A stretch of 45,282 nucleotides of DNA from a virus: positions 1 through 45,282 of the IMG/VR virus record IMGVR_UViG_3300043313_000557; one strand, written 5' to 3'. Every line of letters begins with the position of its first letter. Positions within the stretch are counted from its first letter, which is position 1. The position numbers and the translations under genes were made by a program. Under the pieces are notes generated by a model, which saw nothing but the letters and a program-made list of their open reading frames with translations, made no database searches and was not told where the DNA came from. Of the stretch, positions 16,619-23,957 are shown piece after piece.

Positions 16619-17471
16619 TGGAGGCGCCCGCCCGATCGGGGATCTGGTCGTCGATGCCATCGCTGCCGATGACCTTGATCGAAGGGTAAAGCGCGTCGAG
16701 CCGCTCGGCCTGGCTCATAAACTCGTCGAACTCCGGACCGTCGGGGATCTCGCCGGCGGCCGTGAAATTCGGCACGAACCACGAGATGCCCTGGCCGCCC
16801 TGCCGCTCCTCGGCCGTGATCCGATAGATCTGACGGAGCGGCGGTACGCCCGCGGCGGCGCGCAGATCGATCTTCGAGTTGAGCTGCATGATCTTGCGGT
16901 TCGCCGTCACGCTGCCCGTATAGATCACCGGCCCCTCGATCTTCGGCTCGAGCAGTCTCATAATGACCGTGTAGACATGCTGCGCCGCCGGGGTTGAGTT
17001 CTTGTTGTTGGGATCGGACGAGCCCCAGTCGAGCAGGCGTGAGCTCTCGACATTGCGGCCCGTGAACCACTCGACCTTCTGACCGGTCGGCAGCATCACC
17101 TCGAAGCGGGTATTCGGCTTGTCCCACGTCTTGCCGTCAGCCGCCTTGGCCAGCACGACGCTGTCGACGCCTCGCACATTCTTGGGCGAGCGCAACACGA
17201 CCGAATGATGCACGAGCAGCACGACGACGTCGATCTCGTCGCCGAGATCCTGCTCGAGGATCGAGTGGTAGAAATTGCCGGCGCGGAGCTCGTGGTTCGC
17301 CTTCACCTCGGGCGACAGGCCCTGCAGCAGCTTCAGCGCCGGGATCTCCATATCCTCAATGCCGACATTGCCAAAGCGGCGGAACTGCTTCGGATCGTGC
17401 ACGGCCGGCAGCGGCGCTTCCTGGCGGACGGCCGGGACAGTCGGGGTCTTCTTCTTAGCTACGGTTCGCAT
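16605..17471 (-). CDS. Conserved phage protein next to PolA, possible ssDNA-binding or recombination role
   Basis: 288 residues, ATG at 17469-17471 behind GGAGA. The N-terminus is Lys/Pro-rich and disordered. The centre is a beta-rich domain (Asp-Val-Val-Val-Leu-Leu-Val, Val-Ile-Tyr-Thr-Gly-Ser-Val-Thr) and the C-terminus is acidic. Proteins of this type recur just upstream of phage polymerase genes. An acidic C-terminus plus a beta-rich core fits a single-strand-binding protein, but I see no definite OB-fold signature, so the role is inference. Its stop overlaps the polymerase start. Confidence 0.55.
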   Translation of the reverse strand: MRTVAKKKTPTVPAVRQEAPLPAVHDPKQFRRFGNVGIEDMEIPALKLLQGLSPEVKANHELRAGNFYHSILEQDLGDEIDVVVLLVHHSVVLRSPKNVRGVDSVVLAKAADGKTWDKPNTRFEVMLPTGQKVEWFTGRNVESSRLLDWGSSDPNNKNSTPAAQHVYTVIMRLLEPKIEGPVIYTGSVTANRKIMQLNSKIDLRAAAGVPPLRQIYRITAEERQGGQGISWFVPNFTAAGEIPDGPEFDEFMSQAERLDALYPSIKVIGSDGIDDQIPDRAGASNAAY

Positions 17472-17613
17472 TTGCTTTCTCCACTTTGAGACGTTCGATT
17501 TCAGATTTCAGACGTTCGACTTCGGATTGCAGACGTTCGATCTCTAGCTTCATCCGATCATTTTGCTTGATCAGCAGGCGCGTGAGCGTGTCGAACATAT
17601 CGTCTGGGGACAT
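17455..17613 (-). CDS. Small leucine-zipper-like coiled-coil protein, 52 residues
   Basis: ATG at 17611-17613 with AAGGAG 5 nt upstream; TAA at 17455-17457, so it overlaps the next gene by 17 bp. Residues 22-46 form a near-perfect charged heptad pattern, with the unit Ile/Val-Glu-Arg-Leu-(Gln/Lys)-Ser-Glu repeated three times. The repeat is visible in the DNA as three GACGTTCGA-like blocks (about 17490-17540). A parallel coiled-coil dimer or trimer is likely. It is too short to hold another domain, so it may tether or cap a replication protein. Confidence 0.7.
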   Translation of the reverse strand: MSPDDMFDTLTRLLIKQNDRMKLEIERLQSEVERLKSEIERLKVEKANANRS

Positions 17614-17615
17614 GC

Positions 17616-18137
17616 TCACTCCTTCGTGAACGACGTGTAGGCGTAGGTATTGGCCTGGATGCCGTCCTTCTCAGTCGGCTCGACGCCCTCCTTGATCAGC
17701 TCGGCGACGATCGAGTTGAGGGTCGACGCCGGCACCATCTCGCGCAGCGCATCGCCCTTCTTGTTGAGACGGAGGAAACTGTTCGCCTTGTCCTGATCGA
17801 GCACCTTCGCGGTCGTGCGTGACGACAGGGCGAAACGGCCGATGCCGTCGAGCGTGATCGAGCGGGCATTGACGCGGGTCGAGCGGAAAGCGGCCGGCAG
17901 CTGCTCGTAGCTCATGTGCTTGGAAAGCGCCTCGGCCTCGTTGGCGATTGACTTGACGGCCTCGTAATGCAGCCGGACGGTATGCCAATGGGCGAGCTGA
18001 TCGGGAAGGGGCGCCGTCGGGTCGTTAGTCGCCTCGAGATACAGACGCATTTCGCGCAGGATATCGAGCGCGAGCTGCAGATCTTCGGGCGGCACTGGAA
18101 ACACTTGACAATTTTCAGTTTTCTTTCGGCGTTTCAT
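17616..18137 (-). CDS. Conserved phage protein, unknown
   Basis: 173 residues from ATG 18135-18137, which has GAGGA 6 nt upstream; an ATG 12 nt earlier is less well placed. Residues about 20-90 are helical, and the rest is mixed with Arg-Thr-Thr-Ala-Lys and a small C-terminal Thr/Tyr cluster. I recognise no domain. It ends 2 nt before the coiled-coil gene and is thus co-transcribed with the polymerase genes. Confidence 0.6.
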   Translation of the reverse strand: MKRRKKTENCQVFPVPPEDLQLALDILREMRLYLEATNDPTAPLPDQLAHWHTVRLHYEAVKSIANEAEALSKHMSYEQLPAAFRSTRVNARSITLDGIGRFALSSRTTAKVLDQDKANSFLRLNKKGDALREMVPASTLNSIVAELIKEGVEPTEKDGIQANTYAYTSFTKE

Positions 18138-18143
18138 AGCAAT

Positions 18144-18196
18144 CCTCATCGCATGTTATATGCGTGATAACAGGACTAATAGGATCCGCCGCGTCT
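18144..18196 (-). promoter_or_regulatory. Possible weak promoter between primase-helicase and downstream operon
   Basis: Reading leftward, TTGACA (about 18191-18196) is followed 14 nt later by TATTAG, and TATAAC lies further on, inside small inverted repeats (GTTAT...ATAAC). The -35 to -10 spacing is not ideal. It could re-start transcription for the polymerase cluster, but the signal is weak. Confidence 0.25.
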
Positions 18197-20683
18197 GTCA
18201 AGCCCCCCGAAAACATTAGCCCGATTGCGAATTACCGCGGGATCCGGCTCATAGGCGCCGCGCTGCTCGTGCTCCTGCGTATCGCGTGGAATGTCAGCCC
18301 CCGTCATTTCCTTAAATACATCACACAAGGTGCCAAGTTTAGCCGGGAACCAATACATGCGCTTTGCTTCATGCGCCCGACCGCTCTGCAATTCACCCGA
18401 TTTGCGCAAACACTCCTGCAGCACCTGATTGATCCGGCGACCCGACAACGGCTTCTCGCGCGGTGCGTATTGTTGATAATAGTAATTAAAGCCTTCGTCG
18501 AAGAGCCCACGATCGAACGGCAGACTGAGCGGTGGTGGCCCGTCGAGACGAGGATGAATGCAATTAGTCTCAAGCAGCTTGGCCAACGCCAGTCTTTCGG
18601 CCGACATACCTTGTCCGATATAATCCTCGCTGAAGCTATCGCTCGCCCAAATATCTTCAAGATCTGCTTGTGTCACTGGATATTCCATAAAGATCTGCAT
18701 GATCGCCAAGCAGTAATTATCATCCTCAAATTTAGCCAACATATCGGCACATTCGGTCTTACGTCGCGTCTTAAAGGCCTCGTAATCGACAAGCGACTGG
18801 CAGCCGAGGCTTTTAGGTGTATAGCCCTTGATCACATACAGTGTACGCTCGATCTCACCCGCTTTCGAAAACTCGGGGTGGCTCTCATTCGATATGTAGA
18901 TCGGGATGGTAAACAATCTGTGATAGCCTTTGGCCCCATACTTGACGTTGATCTCATGCCGCTCATTGCGGGCGAGATCCTTAGCCAGCTGCTGGCTCTG
19001 CAAATCAGTCACCTCGTCGACGACAAGAAACGAGGAACCGAGCGCCGACTGCAACGAATAATTAGTGCCGAACAGCATCTCGGCCGTCGTATGCTTGACC
19101 GACATGCCGAATATCTTCTGCGGCATCTGCTCGAGAACGACGTTCTTGCCGATGCCCTGGCCGCCGTAGATGCCGAGCGCGAATTGCGGCTTCGTCATCG
19201 GGTTTTGCGCCTTGAAGGACCACATCTGCATGAGTTTCGCATGGTCCGCAGCACTCGGCGACAACCAGCCCGTCATCGTGCGGAGATCCTGCTCGGCCTC
19301 GGCCCGCCGGGCGAGCGGCTCTTCCCGATAAGGCCAGGCCCAGCCGGCGCCGAGATTAACCAGATGCCGGGAGCGTTCGCCCGGCTCCTCCACGAGCCGA
19401 CCGTCGGCGAGCTGCCAGAGCTCCTGTCCGCGTGGACAGCCAGGAATATTGATCGTGCCGTCAACCTGCCGCCGGCTGGCCGTCGCCCGCAGCCGATCGA
19501 ACAAGAGCACTCGCTTACGGCCGGCGGGCGTGGTCTTATGAGCGTAAGTCGCACGCATGTCGTTGTGCGTGCACGGGACGAGAGCCTCTGTGTCATGCGC
19601 TTGCGAAAGATCAACGACCCAGCTGCCCGCCCCACGGACGAAGACGAGGCTATTGCGCATTTCGTCAAGCGCATCGGTCGCCTGCCCATGCAGCATGCTC
19701 TTCAGGGCGTTTGCCGCTCTCTCGCCTATGCGCTCGCCGAGCAGACGATAGCCGGGCAGGCTCTCAATGCCCGCGAGCGCCATGTCGTGTTCGAATACGC
19801 CCAGGCGATCCTTCAGCTCGGGGTCGCCCTGGAAAAGAGCCAGGAAAAGCTCGCGCGCCTCGTCGCGGTTAAGCCCGCCCTCACCCTCGTTTTCCGTGAA
19901 ATCAACTTCGCGCCGCAGGACGCCCGAAGCGAGTAGCGCGATCTCGTGGCGTTCGCCCTCCTGGGCGAGCGGCTCGAGGGCGAGCAGGAAAGCTGTCCGG
20001 TAGATCGCTTTGGCCACGTCCTCAAGCGGGAACGCCATGAGAACGGAATTGGCGGGCCCGACCGGGCCATTGGGAACGCTGAAGAAGCGGATCCAGTCGC
20101 CCGGGTAGGTCGAGCCAGGCAGGACGCAGGTCTTGCGGCTCTCCTTCTTTCGGGACGATTGACGCACCTCCAGCTTGACAGTGAACCAGCCAAGATCGAC
20201 CTCGAAGCCGAGCCGGGCGAGCCGGCCGCGGCGAATATCGTCGGGCATGCCCTCGGGCGAGGCGATCCTGATCAGACAATGGCCATTGCCGCCGAGCGAA
20301 GCGCGGCCGAACATGGCCCGGAAATCAAAGCCCGGGATCGTCTTCAGGCTCTCGCGGAAAAGCCGGAAGATCTCCTCAGCGCCAGCCTTGTCCTCGGCCG
20401 ACCAGTCAGGCGCTCTCGATCCGGGGTTGTCCTTCAGGCGAACATCGAGGTCGAAATCGACCATGTCGACCGGCATGACGCCGAGCAGATTGAACGGCTT
20501 GCCATGCCGCGCCCAGACGTCGGCCTCCTTCTGCACCTCGAGGAAGCTGGCGTCGGTGATCTTGTCGATCGGCACGCGCGTGCCCGGGTGAGCCCAGACG
20601 GCCGACATCCCCCACGGCTTCAGCACCTCGAGCGTGCGTGTGCGATGACGAACTAAATCTGTCACGGGAGTGCGGTCGTGCAT
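18176..20683 (-). CDS. Primase-helicase: AEP-type primase region plus SF3-like helicase
   Basis: 835 residues from ATG 20681-20683; a GTG 9 nt upstream is possible. An early Asp-Phe-Asp-Leu-Asp cluster (about residues 76-80) and Gly-Gly-Asn-Gly-His-Cys-Leu-Ile (about 131-138) look like motifs I and II of an archaeo-eukaryotic primase (PrimPol). The C-terminal half has a Walker A loop, Gly-Gly-Gln-Gly-Ile-Gly-Lys-Asn (about 507-514), and Walker B, Phe-Leu-Val-Val-Asp-Glu (about 552-557), as in the DUF5906/D5-like SF3 helicases. It would prime and unwind for the phage PolA. First gene after the bidirectional terminator at 20794-20826. Confidence 0.82.
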   Translation of the reverse strand: MHDRTPVTDLVRHRTRTLEVLKPWGMSAVWAHPGTRVPIDKITDASFLEVQKEADVWARHGKPFNLLGVMPVDMVDFDLDVRLKDNPGSRAPDWSAEDKAGAEEIFRLFRESLKTIPGFDFRAMFGRASLGGNGHCLIRIASPEGMPDDIRRGRLARLGFEVDLGWFTVKLEVRQSSRKKESRKTCVLPGSTYPGDWIRFFSVPNGPVGPANSVLMAFPLEDVAKAIYRTAFLLALEPLAQEGERHEIALLASGVLRREVDFTENEGEGGLNRDEARELFLALFQGDPELKDRLGVFEHDMALAGIESLPGYRLLGERIGERAANALKSMLHGQATDALDEMRNSLVFVRGAGSWVVDLSQAHDTEALVPCTHNDMRATYAHKTTPAGRKRVLLFDRLRATASRRQVDGTINIPGCPRGQELWQLADGRLVEEPGERSRHLVNLGAGWAWPYREEPLARRAEAEQDLRTMTGWLSPSAADHAKLMQMWSFKAQNPMTKPQFALGIYGGQGIGKNVVLEQMPQKIFGMSVKHTTAEMLFGTNYSLQSALGSSFLVVDEVTDLQSQQLAKDLARNERHEINVKYGAKGYHRLFTIPIYISNESHPEFSKAGEIERTLYVIKGYTPKSLGCQSLVDYEAFKTRRKTECADMLAKFEDDNYCLAIMQIFMEYPVTQADLEDIWASDSFSEDYIGQGMSAERLALAKLLETNCIHPRLDGPPPLSLPFDRGLFDEGFNYYYQQYAPREKPLSGRRINQVLQECLRKSGELQSGRAHEAKRMYWFPAKLGTLCDVFKEMTGADIPRDTQEHEQRGAYEPDPAVIRNRANVFGGLDRRGGSY

Positions 20684-20715
20684 GGTTTTCACTTATGTTA
20701 AATTGCTACGGCTGG

Positions 20716-20744
20716 TTGACAGCGGCTGTTAGCCGCTATATGTA
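20716..20744 (+). promoter_or_regulatory. Rightward promoter with a perfect palindromic operator between -35 and -10
   Basis: TTGACA at 20716-20721 and TATGTA at 20739-20744 are separated by 17 bp. The spacer holds AGCGGCT-GTT-AGCCGCT (20721-20737), a perfect 7-bp inverted repeat, which is an ideal repressor site. Only minus-strand genes flank it, so this promoter fires against the local gene direction and its transcript would meet the terminator at 20794-20826 after about 80 nt. The same palindrome lies upstream of the primase-helicase gene and could control that gene too. Confidence 0.6.
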
Positions 20745-20749
20745 GCACC

Positions 20750-20830
20750 ATGACAGCAAGGGGTGGGTCGTGCCCCCTGAGCATGTCGGGTCGAAAAAGG
20801 CGCTTTCTTCCTGGGAGCGCCTTTTTCTTT
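20750..20830 (+). ncRNA. Predicted small RNA, about 80 nt
   Basis: It lies between a good rightward promoter (-10 at 20739-20744) and a strong rho-independent terminator (stem 20799-20821, then T-rich tract). The predicted RNA contains a GGGG...CCCC hairpin (about 20760-20776), a single-stranded linker, and the terminator hairpin. A short peptide frame beginning at ATG 20750 runs through the terminator without a ribosome site, so I favour an RNA over a protein. No known RNA family recognised. The start point is an estimate. Confidence 0.45.
20794..20830. terminator. Bidirectional rho-independent terminator
   Basis: GGCGCTTTC (20799-20807), loop TTCCT, GGGAGCGCC (20813-20821), flanked by AAAAA on the left and TTTTTCTTTT on the right. 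It can end the rightward small RNA and also the leftward transcript coming from the zinc-ribbon gene at 20833-21207. Confidence 0.85.
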
Positions 20831-20832
20831 TG

Positions 20833-21207
20833 TCAAAGCAAAGGCATGACCTTCGCCGTCTCGATCTCAGTCGCTTCGCGCAGATCGAGATTGTCCGTAA
20901 ATACGGATAAATTCTTGCACTCGTGGCACAGCCAGAGATTACGCGGCGAAGGCACGCGCGGCTCGGTCGAGATCGCCAGCTGTGTTGCCAGATAGCAATA
21001 CGGACAGACGATCTCTTTCGCCGTCATCACCCGCAGATGGTCATTGGCCCTCGGGACAGTGTCCTCAGGGACAGTACCGCCCTGCTTGGCGAGCTGCTGC
21101 TCGACGATCCAGCAGCCATAGCCCAGATCCCCCCGCCCGCGTGGACAGGGGAATTGCTGGCCCTCGAAAACGAGCTGATCACACCGCTCGCAATGGATCG
21201 AGCTCAT
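20833..21207 (-). CDS. Multi-cysteine zinc-ribbon protein
   Basis: 124 residues; the ATG overlaps the upstream stop (ATGA). Cys6-x-x-Cys9 with Cys21 and Cys32, and then Cys68-x-x-Cys71 with Cys94-x-x-Cys97, give two probable zinc sites. Such proteins bind nucleic acid or host polymerase; here the order RHH regulator, unknown gene, zinc protein suggests an early regulatory group. The stop codon lies immediately beside the terminator, so it is the last gene of its transcript. Confidence 0.65.
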   Translation of the reverse strand: MSSIHCERCDQLVFEGQQFPCPRGRGDLGYGCWIVEQQLAKQGGTVPEDTVPRANDHLRVMTAKEIVCPYCYLATQLAISTEPRVPSPRNLWLCHECKNLSVFTDNLDLREATEIETAKVMPLL

Positions 21208-21572
21208 GTGATGGCCGCTTCGATCTGCTCCGCAACGCGCTCGATGTGCTCGGCGCGCGCCTTGATGTTGCGGGCGCAGAGCCCGGTCAGGGCGAGCAGG
21301 CCTCCGGAGGGTGATACCGACGGGCTCTCGGGCGAGACGAAGCGCGGCGGTTCGCCGATGAGCCGGCTGGCAAGCTCGTCTAGGCGCTTCTGGGCGGAAA
21401 CGACCGCTTGCTGCGCCTCCTGAAGCGACCCGAACGGGTTATGGGCCGTTTCCTGGGGCTGGCGAGCCCCAGGATGGCGAAGCGGCACAACCGGCCTGGG
21501 TGTAGTGCTTGTAGAAAATTGGCCGCTGACGGCCTCCGCAACCGCGTCTGTAACGTCCTTGTGATCTTTCAT
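21204..21572 (-). CDS. Phage protein of unknown function, 122 residues
   Basis: N-terminal third is Thr/Pro-rich and probably disordered. Residues about 47-70 and 95-122 form charged helices (Ala-Gln-Lys-Arg-Leu-Asp-Glu-Leu, Ala-Glu-His-Ile-Glu-Arg-Val) that could make a coiled coil. No family recognised. Lies 21 bp downstream of the ribbon-helix-helix gene and overlaps the zinc-ribbon gene by ATGA. Confidence 0.55.
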   Translation of the reverse strand: MKDHKDVTDAVAEAVSGQFSTSTTPRPVVPLRHPGARQPQETAHNPFGSLQEAQQAVVSAQKRLDELASRLIGEPPRFVSPESPSVSPSGGLLALTGLCARNIKARAEHIERVAEQIEAAIT

Positions 21573-21593
21573 GTGGCCTCCTCGTTGGGTTGA

Positions 21594-21899
21594 TCAGGCC
21601 GCCGCGCCTGATGGCCGCCGGAAAACGCGACGGGCCGGGGTGGTTGGGATGGGTTCCGGCCGGGCTTTCACCGGCGGGCGCCCGAGACGCTTGGCATCGG
21701 CCGGGCGCACCGATCTCGGATTGAATTTACCCTCCGCAATCAAGACGTCAAAGTAGGCGTCGAGGGCGCGGCGGATGTGCTCCTGCTGGGCAAGGCCGGT
21801 CTGGTGCGAGATCGCCTCCAGCTTGATCTTGATCTGCGGCGGCATCCGGATCGCCGTGATGGCGAGATGGGTGCCGACAGGCTTCTTTGGACGGCTCAT
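21594..21899 (-). CDS. Ribbon-helix-helix (CopG/Arc-type) DNA-binding regulator
   Basis: 101 residues. Residues about 12-50 fit the ribbon-helix-helix pattern: a strand with Ala-Ile-Arg-Met, then a helix (Ile-Lys-Leu-Glu-Ala-Ile), Gly turn, and second helix with Arg-Arg-Ala-Leu-Asp-Ala-Tyr. The C-terminus is basic and Pro-rich. It is the only obvious DNA-binding regulator in the window and sits second in the leftward operon, near the divergent control region, so it is the natural candidate to bind the palindromes at 20721, 22575 or the repeated rightward promoters. Overlaps its neighbour by ATGA. Confidence 0.7.
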   Translation of the reverse strand: MSRPKKPVGTHLAITAIRMPPQIKIKLEAISHQTGLAQQEHIRRALDAYFDVLIAEGKFNPRSVRPADAKRLGRPPVKARPEPIPTTPARRVFRRPSGAAA

Positions 21900-22501
21900 T
21901 TGACCTCCTTCGTTGGACGAAGCCGCTTTACGGCCTCTTCGAAAACATTGGCGACGATGTCCGTCACCATCTGACGGATCTGAGCCTCTTGCGAGGGCTC
22001 CGGACCTGGCGTGGTTAGCGGTGGCGCTAAGGGTGGGGGTGGCGGTACACGCGCCGCAACAGCTTCGGCATGCGGGCTCTTATACTCCCCTTTATCAGCC
22101 CCATTGTTGGCCGCCTTGCGCGGAGCTCGCTTCTTGCCCTGGGCCGGAGGCGTTGGGGCTTCGGGCGTCGGCGGCTGTTGATTGATCATCGCCGCATAGG
22201 CCTTCTGCGCCGCAGCATAGGTGTCGGCGAGCAGCTTGCCGCGATGCTCCTGATCCCCGAACTTAACAACGTATTCGTCGGCTTTCTCGTCATATTCGAA
22301 GTTATAGACCGACGACTGCTCGATCGAGCGGAAAGCGCGCGCCTCGGCGACGGCGCCCTCCTCGGTTGCGGCCGGCAGGGCGAGCTCCTCGTCGCCTCCG
22401 AGATCCGGATGCGAGGGCAGCACGGCGAGCCACTCGTCACCCTCCTGCTCGAGCGTGATGTTGAGCTGCTTGGCCTCGGCGATCAGATTTGGGGATTGCA
22501 T
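21896..22501 (-). CDS. First gene of leftward operon, unknown, Pro-rich linker
   Basis: 201 residues from ATG 22499-22501, which has GGAGG 9 nt upstream. Residues about 10-110 look folded (strands, Trp, acidic loops; Tyr-Val-Val-Lys-Phe-Gly), then a Pro/Ala/Lys-rich linker with a poly-Pro run, then a C-terminal helix. No recognised domain. As the first gene behind the leftward promoter it is probably expressed early, together with the RHH regulator downstream. Confidence 0.6.
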   Translation of the reverse strand: MQSPNLIAEAKQLNITLEQEGDEWLAVLPSHPDLGGDEELALPAATEEGAVAEARAFRSIEQSSVYNFEYDEKADEYVVKFGDQEHRGKLLADTYAAAQKAYAAMINQQPPTPEAPTPPAQGKKRAPRKAANNGADKGEYKSPHAEAVAARVPPPPPLAPPLTTPGPEPSQEAQIRQMVTDIVANVFEEAVKRLRPTKEVK

Positions 22502-22527
22502 TTTGATTTGCCTCCGGTTGATTTGCA

Positions 22528-22557
22528 TACATAATGGGGAGGCCTGTCGAATGTCAA
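22528..22557 (-). promoter_or_regulatory. Leftward promoter of the replication/regulation operon
   Basis: Reading leftward, TTGACA (22552-22557), 17-bp spacer, TTATGT (22529-22534). The -35 is consensus. The spacer contains GGAGGCCTG (22538-22546), which is repeated exactly at 22575-22583, upstream of both promoters; these may be operator copies. Confidence 0.6.
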
Positions 22558-22598
22558 GTAGGAATAAAGATGCTGGAGGCCTGCGTCAATCTGTCGCA

Positions 22599-22652
22599 TT
22601 GCATGTTTATGCATAATAATGTATGCTTAATATGCAGTCGAAATTCCGACTG
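22599..22652 (+). promoter_or_regulatory. Promoter-leader cassette P1
   Basis: TTGCAT at 22599-22604, 17-bp spacer, TATGCT at 22622-22627, then exactly 7 nt to a hairpin CAGTCG-AAATTC-CGACTG (22635-22652), then GAGGAG and the ATG at 22665. The upstream block TGTCGCATTG is shared with P2 and P3. P1 alone is packed with GCAT/ATGC inverted repeats (22601-22626) and has a weaker -10, so it may be separately controlled. Confidence 0.65.
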
Positions 22653-22664
22653 AGGAGCACGACC

Positions 22665-22895
22665 ATGAAGATCAACGGCTACGACATTGTCACCGTGCAT
22701 GAGTATCCCCCCATCCCCTACCGCGGCTTCGACTGGTGCGCCCATCTCGACAGCTACGACGGCGCCGAGGATGCCGGCCACCAGCCGGTCGGCTGGGGCG
22801 CCACCGAGAAAGCGGCGATCGAGGATCTCTTAGAGCAGCTCGGCGAGGAAGAAGCCAACGACCAGCTCCGCTGGGATTTCGAACACGGCAAATGA
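22665..22895 (+). CDS. Small early phage protein, 76 residues
   Basis: First rightward gene behind cassette P1; ATG 22665 has GAGGAG upstream. The open frame extends further left but only into the promoter. Compact alpha/beta: strand (Ile-Asn-Gly-Tyr-Asp-Ile-Val-Thr-Val), Pro-rich turn, Trp-Cys-Ala-His-Leu strand, then a C-terminal acidic helix. Small proteins of this shape are frequent among early genes of phages of GC-rich hosts. Function unknown; host take-over or anti-defence is a guess from position. Confidence 0.65.
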   Translation: MKINGYDIVTVHEYPPIPYRGFDWCAHLDSYDGAEDAGHQPVGWGATEKAAIEDLLEQLGEEEANDQLRWDFEHGK

Positions 22896-22909
22896 AAAGG
22901 ATCAGAACC

Positions 22910-23110
22910 ATGCACGAAGCACAATCACCAATCCCGGTTTATGTGCAGCCGCCAAATCGACCGCAAGACGCACACCTGCTCGGCTATGCCGATCAGGATG
23001 TGCCTAAAAATCAGGTCATCGCACAATTCAAACTCGACGCCAACCGCCTCCTCGACGCCAAAGTCAGAACCTTTCAAGGCGAAGTCTGCTGGCTCATCGT
23101 TTCAATCTGA
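22910..23110 (+). CDS. Small early phage protein, 66 residues
   Basis: ATG 22910 follows AAAAGGATCAGAACC, nearly the same leader (AAGGACCAGAACC) that precedes the next gene, so the start is well supported. N-terminal Pro-rich stretch, then mixed alpha/beta ending Cys-Trp-Leu-Ile-Val. No family recognised. In the P1 unit with the neighbouring genes. Confidence 0.6.
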   Translation: MHEAQSPIPVYVQPPNRPQDAHLLGYADQDVPKNQVIAQFKLDANRLLDAKVRTFQGEVCWLIVSI

Positions 23111-23124
23111 GAAGGACCAGAACC

Positions 23125-23625
23125 ATGCAAGCCTCCAAGATTATGCCCGACAAGATCTACGCCATCCGCCACAAGGGCGAGCTCGCCCGCTTCGCGGTCG
23201 ACGAGGTTGTCACCCGACGCACGCGCTCGACGGGCTCGCCGCACGATTACAAGAGCGAGGTCGTCGGCCGCCTCTGGGAAGATGAAAGCCGCCAAGAGCT
23301 GACATTGGCGCCCGAAGCCATCCTCGGCCCCTACGAGGAGCACGCCGAGCTGGTCGTCCGCGAGGCGGCCGAACGCAAGGCCAGGGACGCCGCAAAGAAG
23401 GCCAAAGACCAGACGCGTTATGAACTAGCCCGTCTGCTGTTTGCACTCGTCGGCATGTGGCCGAACGAGGAGGATCTCACAGCCTACCGATCTAAGATCC
23501 GCGTCACATCAGCGACCGTCAACATCGATGACGACCTCGTTGAGCCGATGATCAAAGCGATCCGCCAGCTGTTCGACCCTGGCGAAAACGAGCTCGAGTT
23601 CGCCCGTGAAGCACAGCGCGACTGA
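23125..23625 (+). CDS. Early phage protein of unknown function, 166 residues
   Basis: ATG 23125. Residues 10-70 look like a small beta domain (Ile-Tyr-Ala-Ile-Arg, Phe-Ala-Val-Asp-Glu-Val, Val-Val-Gly-Arg-Leu), residues about 72-100 a long charged helix rich in Ala/Glu/Lys, and the rest a second helical domain with Trp113. No recognised family. Overlaps the next gene by 20 bp. Confidence 0.6.
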   Translation: MQASKIMPDKIYAIRHKGELARFAVDEVVTRRTRSTGSPHDYKSEVVGRLWEDESRQELTLAPEAILGPYEEHAELVVREAAERKARDAAKKAKDQTRYELARLLFALVGMWPNEEDLTAYRSKIRVTSATVNIDDDLVEPMIKAIRQLFDPGENELEFAREAQRD

Positions 23626-23854
23626 CGCGCAGATCCGCCGACAGATGCGCCGCCGCAAGCGGCGCATTTCTGTTCCGCCAGGCTGGGACGAGGCGCGCGA
23701 AGAGGCCGACAATGCCCGCATCAAAGCCGAATGCGAGAACCGCATGGCGGTGTTCGATCAGGCGCCCAAGCTGGTGCGCGACCGCGCCAACGAGCGCGGC
23801 GAGGCCGAGGTCAAACGCTGGTGGGAAAAGAAACAACGCGAAGAATGGTGGTAA
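23606..23854 (+). CDS. Small highly charged protein, 82 residues (GTG start)
   Basis: GTG at 23606 overlaps the upstream gene by 20 bp. Very basic N-terminus (Arg-Arg-Gln-Met-Arg-Arg-Arg-Lys-Arg-Arg), then a long helix and a C-terminal Trp-Trp-Glu-Lys-Lys...Trp-Trp. Possibly nucleic-acid binding. Last gene of the P1 unit; no clear terminator follows before P2. Confidence 0.55.
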   Translation: MKHSATDAQIRRQMRRRKRRISVPPGWDEAREEADNARIKAECENRMAVFDQAPKLVRDRANERGEAEVKRWWEKKQREEWW

Positions 23855-23876
23855 CCCCCTGCGACACTTTGTCGCA

Positions 23877-23933
23877 TTGACTATTTTAACGATATGTGGG
23901 ATAATAAGTATACGGTCGGGATTGACCCTACCG
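23877..23933 (+). promoter_or_regulatory. Promoter-leader cassette P2
   Basis: TTGACT (23877-23882), 17-bp spacer ending TGG (extended -10), GATAAT (23900-23905), 7 nt, then a 21-nt hairpin 23913-23933: CGGT, C bulge, GGG, loop ATTGA, CCC, T, ACCG. The block TGTCGCATTGACT is identical in P3. AGGAG precedes the ATG at 23958. Confidence 0.75.
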
Positions 23934-23957
23934 AACAACCCAAACCAGGAGCCAACC

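Noticed and set aside
18164-19936. A 590-codon open frame on the plus strand
   Set aside because: Antisense to the primase-helicase, whose Walker motifs are clear; no ribosome site.
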